DNA of 10,482 nucleotides, taken from assembly GCA_028867395.1 (NCBI GenBank), contig JAGWGO010000031.1, forward strand, positions 1 to 10,482. The letters are read 5' to 3'. This document shows, piece after piece, positions 1-5,928 of the stretch. This stretch comes from Nitrososphaerota archaeon (GTDB lineage Archaea; Thermoproteota; Nitrososphaeria; Nitrososphaerales; Nitrosopumilaceae). How positions within the stretch are numbered: position 1 is the first letter of the stretch; every line of letters begins with the position of its first letter. The notes under the pieces were generated by a model. The model was not told the origin of the DNA and did not search any database. It worked only from the letters and a program-made list of their open reading frames with translations. The translations under genes were made by a program, and so were the position numbers.

Positions 1-200
1 CCATCAGGTTGAATAATTACCTGCGGTGGAAAAGATGAAGAAAATATGTTTGCAAACTGGACTCCTTTTAGCTCCTCAATTAGATGATCAACTGCAAGTT
101 TTCCCACATAGCCACTTCCCGGAAGTCCACATATCAATGACGGATTCTTGAGTTTTGGCATCTCAGTCATCTCCACAATAATTCTGTTTGGAAGCGACAT
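1..200 (-). CDS. PAC2 family protein, N-terminal part (3' end outside window)
   Basis: The reverse strand opens with ATG at 200-198 and reads 66 codons to the window edge, so the C-terminal part is missing. The visible protein begins MSLPNRIIVEMTE and carries LICGLPGSGYVGKLAVDHL (about residues 22-40) followed by an FPPQVII stretch (57-63). A glycine-rich G-L-P-G-x-G-x-V-G loop followed by 'DHLIEEL' and a 'FPPQV' strand is the usual N-terminus of archaeal PAC2 proteins, the family related to eukaryotic proteasome assembly chaperones. The archaeal members have been linked to proteasome assembly or to an ATP-grasp-like grouping, but their exact role is unsettled. A TATA-like box centred about 26 bp upstream of the ATG fits a leaderless transcript. 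The family call is good; the biochemical role is inference. Confidence 0.8.
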   Translation of the reverse strand, partial: MSLPNRIIVEMTEMPKLKNPSLICGLPGSGYVGKLAVDHLIEELKGVQFANIFSSSFPPQVIIQPD

Positions 201-208
201 GGCTTACC

Positions 209-216
209 AAAAAAAA
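209..216 (-). terminator. U8 tract, possible terminator of the coiled-coil gene
   Basis: On the minus strand an uninterrupted run of eight T lies 30 nt downstream of the coiled-coil gene's stop codon. Archaeal RNA polymerase terminates at U-rich tracts without needing a hairpin. The run lies just before the PAC2 start codon, so it would sit downstream of the PAC2 promoter box and could equally be plain AT-rich leader DNA. Confidence 0.35.
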
Positions 217-221
217 CTTTT

Positions 222-232
222 CAATATTAATG
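222..232 (-). promoter_or_regulatory. Candidate TATA box for the PAC2 gene
   Basis: The minus strand reads CATTAATATTG here, centred about 26-27 bp upstream of the ATG at 200. This is the distance expected for an archaeal TATA box driving a leaderless mRNA. It lies in the 45-bp gap behind the coiled-coil gene, so PAC2 may be transcribed separately from that gene. Confidence 0.4.
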
Positions 233-245
233 AAGCGTAGGATTG

Positions 246-1127
246 TTACCTTCTTCGTGCTTTTGATCTTGTCTTTCTTTTTGAAGACGTTCTTTTTGCA
301 ACACGCCTTTTTGCCACTCTTTTCTTTGCGCGTCTTGCAGTCCTTGTTTTAGATCTGGTTTTTGTCTTTCTTGCCGCTTTTTTTCTTGAAACCCTAGCCT
401 TAGTCTTTGCCTTTCTGGCCGGTTTTCTTTTTCCAGCCTTTCTTTTGGCTACCTTTCTCTTTGCCCTTTGTAATTTTCGCTTTGCCTTTCTTCGTTGTGC
501 AAGAGCATCTGCAAGTTTTTTCTCAATTGATTTGAGGGCTTCTGAAGTCTGAGATTCTCTCTTGATAAGAGATTGCACCTTTGGTCTGAGTACAGATTCT
601 TCTTTCTCACTTGACCTTAGTTGTTGAACTAGAACTGGCTTGACATGGACCTGTGATTTTATTTGAGCGCCAAGTTTTGCTCTCTCTTTTTCCAGATCTG
701 CAATCTGTTTTTCAAGTCTTGCCTCTGCTGCTTCTCGTTCTTTCATTCCAACACGCAATTCAGATATCTTTTCATCAATAAATCGCAATCTTTCTTGTAA
801 TGATGTCTTTTCTTCTGGTGCACCATAATCAATTTGTTGCTTGAGACTGTCTTGTGCGTCCATCTCATGTTTTAGTCTCTCCTCGGCAGCAATCTTGAGC
901 CTTGCAATGCTTTCTTTTTGAGCGTTATACTGGTTTAGCAGCTGTACAATGTGTGTTAGCTGTCTTTCCAATGTTTCTTTTTTGCGTTCAAGTGATATTA
1001 GTCCTGATGATGATCTTCTTTTGAGTGAAAGGGTCTTCTTTAGGTTATTCTCGCTTTTTCTTCGTAATTTTGCAACCTCAGCCTTTTTTGCCCTATATGA
1101 TTTAGTGAGTGCTTCCAGAGATGCCAT
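246..1127 (-). CDS. Coiled-coil protein with lysine/arginine-rich H1-like C-terminal tail
   Basis: ATG at 1127-1125 gives a 293-residue protein of unrecognised family. Residues 1 to about 205 are highly charged, with long helix-forming heptad-like stretches (about 45-160 and 170-210) and a short break at YGAP (101-104), suggesting a long or folded-back coiled coil. Residues 211-293 are a different kind of sequence: by my count 48 of 83 residues are K or R, with no D or E and no aromatic residue. Short AKR/VAKR/SRKK units repeat there (VAKR occurs three times). Such tails resemble the C-terminal domain of linker histone H1 and bacterial AlgP/Hc1-like proteins, which bind DNA or RNA electrostatically. 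There is no signal peptide or membrane segment, so it should be cytoplasmic. A role in nucleoid organisation is inference only; RNA binding is equally possible. Confidence 0.75.
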   Translation of the reverse strand: MASLEALTKSYRAKKAEVAKLRRKSENNLKKTLSLKRRSSSGLISLERKKETLERQLTHIVQLLNQYNAQKESIARLKIAAEERLKHEMDAQDSLKQQIDYGAPEEKTSLQERLRFIDEKISELRVGMKEREAAEARLEKQIADLEKERAKLGAQIKSQVHVKPVLVQQLRSSEKEESVLRPKVQSLIKRESQTSEALKSIEKKLADALAQRRKAKRKLQRAKRKVAKRKAGKRKPARKAKTKARVSRKKAARKTKTRSKTRTARRAKKRVAKRRVAKRTSSKRKTRSKARRR

Positions 1128-1275
1128 ACGTTTTAAGTGACTTTATAATCGATTAAGTTTTTGTTATGATCAGGATTTGACATAAGGGTTAAAATTTTTA
1201 ACATGTTTTCATGATTTTTCTTTAAAATTTTCAGATCTCTTGAGGACAGACCGGGTAGATTTTATTTGGTAATAA
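1128..1275. promoter_or_regulatory. Divergent intergenic region with a 15-bp inverted repeat
   Basis: This 148-bp AT-rich spacer separates the coiled-coil gene (minus) from the small plus-strand gene at 1276. It contains a perfect inverted repeat, GTTAAAA-T-TTTTAAC, at 1188-1202 (7-bp arms, 1-nt centre). A TATA-like TTTAAAATTTT at 1221-1231 would suit the plus-strand gene with a leader of about 25 nt. TTATAA or TTAAT elements at 1143-1157, read on the minus strand, could serve the coiled-coil gene. No RNA gene is visible. The inverted repeat may be an operator or a chance product of AT-rich DNA. Confidence 0.45.
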
Positions 1276-1599
1276 TTGGAAAAATATATCGAATTTCATC
1301 CATCGCAGATACCAATCTCAAAAACCTTTGAGGTAAACGACGATCTCAAGGCGCCAGAGATTGCATTGGAGATGGTAAGACTTGTATTTGCGTCGCAGAG
1401 GGGAGGTTTCAGGGTTTTAATGACCAAGGAAAAAAACACTGCAAAAAAAATTGGTTTTACAATAATGAACGAATTGAATCTTGGCCTGCGAAAGGCAAAA
1501 CAAGAGCGAGATGTCAGGTATTGGATATACAACTATGACCAAGATCACTTTGCAATGGTCTTGATAGGCTCCAAAGTGCTTGAAAGTTTAGGCTTCTGA
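1276..1599 (+). CDS. Small conserved-looking protein of unknown function (107 aa, TTG start)
   Basis: The frame is closed immediately upstream by TAA at 1273-1275, so translation must begin at TTG 1276 or later; the first in-frame ATG is residue 33. The product begins MEKYIEFHPSQIPIS and ends in VLIGSKVLESLGF. It has mixed alpha/beta character: a helix around 25-40 (APEIALEMVRLVFAS), a strand at FRVLM, a basic helix around 53-78, then an aromatic strand RYWIYNYDQDHFAMVLIG. There are no cysteines, membrane segments or motifs I recognise. The amphipathic pattern, sensible codon use and position behind a promoter-like region argue that it is real. Its 3' end overlaps the PAP2 gene tail-to-tail by 12 bp. 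Function cannot be assigned. Confidence 0.6.
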   Translation: MEKYIEFHPSQIPISKTFEVNDDLKAPEIALEMVRLVFASQRGGFRVLMTKEKNTAKKIGFTIMNELNLGLRKAKQERDVRYWIYNYDQDHFAMVLIGSKVLESLGF

Positions 1600-2247
1600 C
1601 TTTTCAAAGATCAATTGAATCTTGAGCTTTTTTGACATGATATCAGCAAGCAAAATTCCAAGTATTGCTCCGCCTATCACTGTAGTAGGATATTCTTGGA
1701 GTAGATAGAGCCTGCTAATTGATACAAGAATTGGATACAGCCATACCAAGTGACATCCACGTGGAAACCTCCTTGAAAGTGCGTAGCCTACAATGAATGC
1801 AAGGATGGTCGTCCTAACAGTATGGCCTGCAGGGAATGTACCATCTACATCACATGGTATACCAATGTCGGCACCAGACGTAATCGGTAGTTTGGCACCC
1901 ATGAACTGGAGGTCAGGCTTTTCGTAGCCGGTATAGCACCTCATATAGGCTGCAAGTATTGTCCCAACTAATAGTGAGAGTAGTAGGATGAGCCCTAGGC
2001 GCCTCGTACTTTTCTTGATGAAAAGCACAATTGCCACAAATATCGGATACAGTACCCACCCGATTTCGGATAGCGCCTGCATTACCAAGTCTAAAGATGT
2101 GTTTCCTGTTAGTTTCTGCACCCAGACTTCAAAGTTATTGTCAGGATTCACAGGTATCTTTGCAGTCGCAAGATATACCAGTACGAAAAACACCAATGCC
2201 AGAAGGAAAAATGTTCTACTTCTTACATCAAAGATCCATTTTTGCAC
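1588..2247 (-). CDS. PAP2-superfamily membrane protein with atypical catalytic motifs
   Basis: GTG at 2247-2245 is chosen because a strong AGGAGG lies 7-8 nt upstream and no in-frame ATG is nearby. The 219-residue protein has about six hydrophobic segments (about 12-29, 63-77, 83-101, 145-158, 166-179, 188-203), as in membrane PAP2 lipid phosphatases. Family motif positions can be traced. C1 (K-x6-RP) appears as R103-x6-K110-P111. C2 (PSGH) appears as PAGH at 139-142. C3 (SR-x5-H-x3-D) appears as S178-R179-x5-E185-x3-T189, so the nucleophilic histidine and its aspartate partner are replaced by Glu and Thr. Known members dephosphorylate phosphatidic acid, isoprenyl pyrophosphates and similar substrates. 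Here the changed C3 makes ordinary phosphohistidine chemistry doubtful, so it may be inactive, re-purposed or a lipid-binding protein. The family call is good; activity is unknown. Confidence 0.8.
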   Translation of the reverse strand: MQKWIFDVRSRTFFLLALVFFVLVYLATAKIPVNPDNNFEVWVQKLTGNTSLDLVMQALSEIGWVLYPIFVAIVLFIKKSTRRLGLILLLSLLVGTILAAYMRCYTGYEKPDLQFMGAKLPITSGADIGIPCDVDGTFPAGHTVRTTILAFIVGYALSRRFPRGCHLVWLYPILVSISRLYLLQEYPTTVIGGAILGILLADIMSKKLKIQLIFEKSEA

Positions 2248-2254
2248 AGAGAGG

Positions 2255-2263
2255 CCCTCCTTT
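2255..2263 (-). promoter_or_regulatory. Shine-Dalgarno site fixing the GTG start of the PAP2 gene
   Basis: The minus strand reads AAAGGAGGG ending 7 nt before GTG at 2247. This is the clearest ribosome binding site in the window, and it supports a GTG start on a leadered transcript. Confidence 0.65.
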
Positions 2264-2317
2264 GGATATACATGTACACTTTAATCGAAAGCCAATCCAT
2301 ATTAAAATGAGATCAAT

Positions 2318-2328
2318 TCTTATAGAAA
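2318..2328 (+). promoter_or_regulatory. Candidate TATA box for phosphoglycerate kinase
   Basis: TCTTATAGAAA in the PAP2/pgk divergent spacer would place transcription start near 2345-2350. That gives a leader of roughly 35-40 nt before the GTG at 2384. A second AT-rich element, ATATTAAAAT at 2300-2309, could serve either strand, including the PAP2 gene. Confidence 0.4.
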
Positions 2329-2372
2329 ATTCTACAAGATAGTGTATAACAAAGATTTTAACCACCATCAAG

Positions 2373-2379
2373 AAAGGAT
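2373..2379 (+). promoter_or_regulatory. Shine-Dalgarno-like site supporting the internal GTG start of pgk
   Basis: AAAGGAT lies about 5 nt before GTG 2384, whereas the longer candidate start at 2342 has no such site. This favours the 402-residue product. Confidence 0.5.
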
Positions 2380-2383
2380 CGCC

Positions 2384-3592
2384 GTGAAGATTCTAACTCT
2401 TGATGATTTTGACACCAAAGGTAGAACAGTCTTTTTGCGTGTAGATATGAACTGTCCCATAGACCCTGCTACCATGAAGATAATTGAGACTAGTAGGATA
2501 AGAGAGTCTACCGAGTCACTCAAGGACCTAGAGGACGCAAAGGTTGTGATCGCATCACATCAAGGAAGAGTTGGAAATAAAGATTATACCGGAATGGAAA
2601 ACCATGCCAAAGTGCTTGAGGAGATACTTGGCCGCAAAATAAAATATGTTGAAGATGTAATTGGTTCAGAAGCCCAAAATGCAATTAAGAACATGAAAAA
2701 TGGCGAGATAATCTTGCTTGATAACGTTAGACTTTGTGCAGAGGAGAATTACGAGTTTTCAGCAGCTGATGCAGCCAACACGATAATGGTAAAACGGCTT
2801 TCAAAGTTATTTGATTTGTGCGTTCTTGATTCTTTTCCAAGTTCACACCGTTCACATCCTTCGATCATTGGATTTGCTCATGTTTTACCAGCATGTGCAG
2901 GCAGGTTGGTTGAGCGCGAAGTAAGAAAGCTTGATGAGATACTTACCGTAGCAAAAGGTCCTCATGTTGTTGTACTTGGTGGCTCGAAGGTAATCGACAG
3001 ACTAGAGGCGATAAAGGAACTGATTCAGAATGGACGTGCCGACCAAGTGTTGCTTACTGGAGTTATAGCAAACGTGTTTTTGAGGGCACAGGGAAGAATC
3101 AAATTTCCTCTCGGAATTAAGCGAGAAGAAGAGGTTGTACAAAAGGCCCATTCGCTAATTGGAGAATATCCAGATGTGTTTTCTGTTCCAGTAGATATCG
3201 CGGTCGAAAGGGATGGAAAGAGAGTGGAAATGGATGTGCGTGAACTCGTAAAAGGCGACAGCGTGTATGACCTTGGACCAAAAACAGTGGATTACTATCT
3301 AAAATCAATTCAGAGTGCTGGAACGGTATTCATGAGTGGCCCTGCAGGATTTTTTGAGAAAGACGATTTCAAGTATGGAACGGAGGAGTTGCTCAAGGGA
3401 GTAGCGAATTCTTTTGCCACAACCATAGTAAGCGGAGGCCACCTGACTGCCGCACTCAAGAGGTACGGATTGGCAGAGAAGATAAACCACATAAGCACGG
3501 CAGGCGGTGCGCTGGTCTTGTACTTGACTGGAGTTAAGCTTCCTATGGTTCAGGCTCTAGAAGAGGCAGCCGCAAGATACAGAGCTAAATAG
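2384..3592 (+). CDS. pgk: Phosphoglycerate kinase (archaeal type)
   Basis: Catalyses reversible phosphate transfer between 1,3-bisphosphoglycerate and ADP to give 3-phosphoglycerate and ATP, in cytoplasmic glycolysis/gluconeogenesis. In an autotrophic archaeon it probably runs in the gluconeogenic direction. The start is taken at GTG 2384 (402 aa, product MKILTLDDFD...), preceded by AAAGGAT with about 5-nt spacing. The frame remains open to GTG 2342, but those 14 extra residues (MYNKDFNHHQERIA) do not look like the family. Landmarks are FLRVDMN (17-23), ASHQGRVG (57-64), LLDNVRL (111-117), DSFPSSHRSH (149-158), LGGSKV (198-203), YDLGPKTVDYY (295-305), SGPAGFFE (318-325), VSGGHLTAAL (349-358) and ISTAGGALV (370-378). 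These cover substrate-binding arginine/histidine and nucleotide-binding glycine loops in the archaeal form. Length is normal. It overlaps the SUF-cluster zinc-ribbon gene tail-to-tail by 8 bp. Confidence 0.95.
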   Translation: MKILTLDDFDTKGRTVFLRVDMNCPIDPATMKIIETSRIRESTESLKDLEDAKVVIASHQGRVGNKDYTGMENHAKVLEEILGRKIKYVEDVIGSEAQNAIKNMKNGEIILLDNVRLCAEENYEFSAADAANTIMVKRLSKLFDLCVLDSFPSSHRSHPSIIGFAHVLPACAGRLVEREVRKLDEILTVAKGPHVVVLGGSKVIDRLEAIKELIQNGRADQVLLTGVIANVFLRAQGRIKFPLGIKREEEVVQKAHSLIGEYPDVFSVPVDIAVERDGKRVEMDVRELVKGDSVYDLGPKTVDYYLKSIQSAGTVFMSGPAGFFEKDDFKYGTEELLKGVANSFATTIVSGGHLTAALKRYGLAEKINHISTAGGALVLYLTGVKLPMVQALEEAAARYRAK

Positions 3593-3923
3593 GCGCCTTG
3601 CACTGAGGATTTGGACAAACGCGCGGTTCTAGTTTTCCAAGATATACCTGTTGGTTGCAAGACTTGCAGTCGTGTTTTTCAACAACATCAAAGATCTTGA
3701 ACCACTGAGTGGTAAAGTTCTGAGCAATTGGTCGTATCAGGCCCTCAGCGTGTAGCTGCTTGAAGTATGACTCCATGTCATCAATGGTAAGTGAATTTTC
3801 AAGTCCATCTACCTTTAGTAGCTCAAAGACCTCATCGTTTGTGAATCTCAGATTCATGTCATTGAATTTCTCAAAAATTATCTTTCTTATCTTGAGCGGT
3901 ATTACCCCTGTTTGAGACGCCAA
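3585..3923 (-). CDS. Winged-helix/zinc-ribbon protein, last gene of the SUF cluster
   Basis: TTG at 3923-3921 starts 1 nt after the sufU stop (TAA-T-TTG), with AGGT about 10 nt upstream. No ATG occurs before residue 23, so the TTG start is preferred. The 112-residue protein has a helical N-terminal part (about 7-80) with a turn pattern like a small winged helix: IRKIIFEKFNDMN, NDEVFELLK, then IDDMESYFKQLHAEGLIRPI and an aromatic TTQWFKIF strand. A C-terminal zinc ribbon follows, with C86-x2-C89 and C103-x4-C108. The four cysteines could bind zinc or even an Fe-S cluster. Tight coupling to sufU suggests a regulator or accessory factor of Fe-S assembly, in the place where actinobacterial SUF operons carry sufT. 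I do not recognise a named family; function is inference. Confidence 0.7.
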   Translation of the reverse strand: MASQTGVIPLKIRKIIFEKFNDMNLRFTNDEVFELLKVDGLENSLTIDDMESYFKQLHAEGLIRPIAQNFTTQWFKIFDVVEKHDCKSCNQQVYLGKLEPRVCPNPQCKAPI

Positions 3924-3924
3924 A

Positions 3925-4365
3925 TTAGTAAAGACCTGAGGCTTCTTCTTTAATTTTATCTGCAGATGCAGTATCCTTCAATTTTTCTGAAAGATAGGAA
4001 TACAAACCTGATTTTAGGACTTTGAGCGATAACAGCGCACATTTTATTCTGGCAGGACCAAGGTCGTGCAACCCCAAGTTGTCAAGTATGTCTTCTTTTG
4101 AAAGTTTCTTCACTGCCTCAAAATCCTTTCCCATAATAAGTTCAGTCAGCATTGACGCGCTTGCCTGACTTATTGCACATCCCTTTCCAGTGAACTTGAC
4201 ATCCACCACTTTGTTGTCCTTTATGTTAAGGTGCATCTCAAGCTCATCGCCACAAAGTGGATTACTATCTCTTTGCGCAACATCAGGATTGGGAAGCTTG
4301 CCATAGTTTCTGGGGTTTCTATAATAATCTAGTATTATCTCTCGGTAAATATCTGCACTACTCAG
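3925..4365 (-). CDS. sufU: SufU/IscU-type Fe-S scaffold or sulfur-acceptor protein (CTG start)
   Basis: Receives sulfane sulfur from SufS and/or scaffolds nascent Fe-S clusters in the cytoplasm. The frame is closed by TAG at 4371-4369 and has no ATG, GTG or TTG before codon 44, but conserved family sequence runs well upstream of that: IYREIILDYYRNPRNYG (6-22) and NPLCGDELE (35-43). The only sensible start is CTG at 4365-4363, which shares CTGA with the sufS stop, giving 146 aa beginning (M)SSADIYRE. Ligand residues are all present: C38 with D40 (LCGD), C63 (GKGCAIS) and C109 (PARIKCALL). C2-to-C3 spacing is 46, close to IscU (about 43). The roughly 20-residue insert of Bacillus-type SufU is absent, although Lys before C3 is SufU-like. 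Starting at the ATG at 4236 would wrongly delete C38 and D40. Confidence 0.9.
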   Translation of the reverse strand: MSSADIYREIILDYYRNPRNYGKLPNPDVAQRDSNPLCGDELEMHLNIKDNKVVDVKFTGKGCAISQASASMLTELIMGKDFEAVKKLSKEDILDNLGLHDLGPARIKCALLSLKVLKSGLYSYLSEKLKDTASADKIKEEASGLY

Positions 4366-5606
4366 ATCCTAAACAACTCCTTTGCTCGGTAGAGCGACTT
4401 GATAAATGCATCCACCTCGTCTTTTGTGTTATAGATATAAAAGCTTGCGCGGGAAGTCGCAGAGACATCAAGCCTCTCCATCAGAACTTGGGCGCAGTGA
4501 TGTCCTGAACGTATCGCGATACCTTCCTCGTCAATTATTGTTGCAAGATCGTGCGGGTGAATATCACCCAAGTTAAAGGAAATCACCGCTCCTCGTTTTT
4601 GAGCATCCATAGGACCATAAATCTTGATTCCCTTAACTTGAGAAAGCTTGTCAAGTGCATACTTTGTTATGTCAACTTCATGTTCTCGTACCTTGTCCAT
4701 TCCAATTTTTTCAAGATAATCGATTGCAGCACCAAACCCAATAACGTCTGCAATGTTTGGAGTTCCTGCCTCAAATTTGTATGGGAGGTCATTCCATGAG
4801 GTTTCATATTTGTGGACCTCTCGAATCATATCTCCTCCTCCGTTAAATGGAATCATATTCTCAAGAAGTTCTTTTCTTGCCCAAAGTACACCAACTCCTG
4901 TTGGACCAAGCATCTTGTGAGCCGAGAATGCGAAAAAGTCACAGTCTAGTTTTTGTAGATCTACTTTTAGATGTGGAACAGACTGTGCGCCGTCAACTAG
5001 CACTCTAACTCCTTTTTTCTTGCAACGTCTGATGATTTCTTCCGAGTTAGTTATGGTGCCAAGCACATTTGACATCTGACTGAATGTAACAAGTTTTACT
5101 CTTCCAGTTTCCAAGTACTTGTCAAGCTGGTCAAGTAAGAGTTCACCGTTGTCATCAACTCCAATGTATTCCAGTTTGGCACCTTTTTCTTGCGTCAGTA
5201 GCTGCCATGGAACTATATTGCTATGATGTTCATATTCTGTTGTAACTACAATGTCATCTTTGTCTACATTCTGTCGTCCCCACGTGTATGCCACTAGGTT
5301 GATTGCCTCAGTAGTACCTCTTACGAAGACTATCTCTTCGCGGTTCTTCGCATTGATGAATTTTGCAACCTTGTCACGTGTAGACTCGTATGCAGCTGTT
5401 GCTTCTTCGGCAAGTTCATGAACTGCCCTGTGTATGTTAGAGTTGTAAGTAAGATAGTAGTTGGATATAGCATCGATTACTTGTATTGGTTTTTGCGTGG
5501 TTGCTGCATTATCAAAGTAGACCAATGTCTTGTCTTTGTGAACCTTGCGTTTTAGGATAGGAAAATCATTTCTAATATTTTCAATATTTATCATACTTGT
5601 TTGCAA
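4362..5606 (-). CDS. sufS: Cysteine desulfurase SufS
   Basis: PLP-dependent group II cysteine desulfurase that converts cysteine to alanine and passes persulfide sulfur on, here presumably to SufU. Landmarks in the 414-residue product are DNAATTQKP (32-40), the EYEHHSNIVPW histidine region (124-134), DGAQSVPH (205-212), FSAHKMLGPTG with PLP lysine K231, the GGGDMI loop (256-261), RSGHHC with catalytic C371, and TSRASFYIYNT (384-394). The start is taken at TTG 5606, 1 nt after the Rieske stop, because GAGGT lies about 8 nt upstream. ATG 5594 (4 codons in) is the alternative. The stop codon overlaps the CTG start of sufU. All active-site elements are intact. Confidence 0.95.
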   Translation of the reverse strand: MQTSMINIENIRNDFPILKRKVHKDKTLVYFDNAATTQKPIQVIDAISNYYLTYNSNIHRAVHELAEEATAAYESTRDKVAKFINAKNREEIVFVRGTTEAINLVAYTWGRQNVDKDDIVVTTEYEHHSNIVPWQLLTQEKGAKLEYIGVDDNGELLLDQLDKYLETGRVKLVTFSQMSNVLGTITNSEEIIRRCKKKGVRVLVDGAQSVPHLKVDLQKLDCDFFAFSAHKMLGPTGVGVLWARKELLENMIPFNGGGDMIREVHKYETSWNDLPYKFEAGTPNIADVIGFGAAIDYLEKIGMDKVREHEVDITKYALDKLSQVKGIKIYGPMDAQKRGAVISFNLGDIHPHDLATIIDEEGIAIRSGHHCAQVLMERLDVSATSRASFYIYNTKDEVDAFIKSLYRAKELFRI

Positions 5607-5607
5607 A

Positions 5608-5928
5608 TTATTCTACCTCAACATAGATCTCATTTTGTTCTATTTTAACATTGTAGGTTTTCAATGGCAATTCAGCTGGAAGGTTTTGAGGCACACCTGT
5701 TTCAAGATTAAATGTTGAGAGGTGTAATGGGCACGTTACTCCTTCTTCACTCAAAATTCCAGTTCCAAGGTCTGCATCAGCATGAGTGCATATCCTGTCT
5801 GTTGCATAAACTTTGCCGTTGATATTTGCCAAGAGAATTTTCTTTTCATCATAATCAAAGTCTAACATATTTCCTTTTTTCAACTCACTTGTAGCACATG
5901 CCTTTACCCATTTTGACAACACGCTCAC
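5608..5928 (-). CDS. Rieske-type [2Fe-2S] ferredoxin of the SUF cluster
   Basis: Soluble 106-residue Rieske ferredoxin of the dioxygenase/NirD-like type. The 2Fe-2S ligands are C47-T-H49 and C66-P-L-H69, separated by 16 residues. The extra disulfide cysteines of respiratory Rieske proteins are absent, and there is no signal peptide or membrane anchor, so it acts in the cytoplasm as an electron carrier. GTG at 5928-5926 overlaps the sufD stop (GTGA), implying translational coupling. An equivalent gene sits after sufD in Streptomyces-type SUF operons. A plausible job is supplying electrons for cluster assembly, but the redox partner is unknown. The family call is secure; the SUF role is inferred from position. 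Confidence 0.9.
   Translation of the reverse strand: MSVLSKWVKACATSELKKGNMLDFDYDEKKILLANINGKVYATDRICTHADADLGTGILSEEGVTCPLHLSTFNLETGVPQNLPAELPLKTYNVKIEQNEIYVEVE

Noticed and set aside
246..500. Possible DNA tandem repeat in the basic-tail region
   Set aside because: The repetition is at the level of amino-acid composition (K/R/A/T codons); I could not find a consistent repeat unit in the DNA.
949..1140. Plus-strand 63-residue frame opposite the coiled-coil gene
   Set aside because: It is a compositional shadow of a K/R/S-rich coding strand with no independent evidence.
2268..2277. TACATGTA palindrome in the PAP2/pgk spacer
   Set aside because: Only 8 bp and not extendable; too short to distinguish from chance.
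2342..2383. Longer N-terminus for phosphoglycerate kinase from GTG 2342
   Set aside because: The 14 extra residues do not resemble the family, the predicted transcription start lies at about the same place, and a Shine-Dalgarno-like site precedes GTG 2384.
3117..3498. Minus-strand open frames within pgk
   Set aside because: They are antisense to conserved kinase motifs and lack start signals.
3925..4236. A truncated 103-residue NifU-like protein or a broken scaffold gene
   Set aside because: The same frame continues upstream through the conserved N-terminus without a stop to CTG 4365, so the gene is intact and only its start is unusual.
4257..4508. Plus-strand open frame opposite sufU/sufS
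   Set aside because: It lies antisense to highly conserved SufU and SufS sequence and has no family character; the same applies to the other plus-strand frames within 4551-8525 and 8956-10240.
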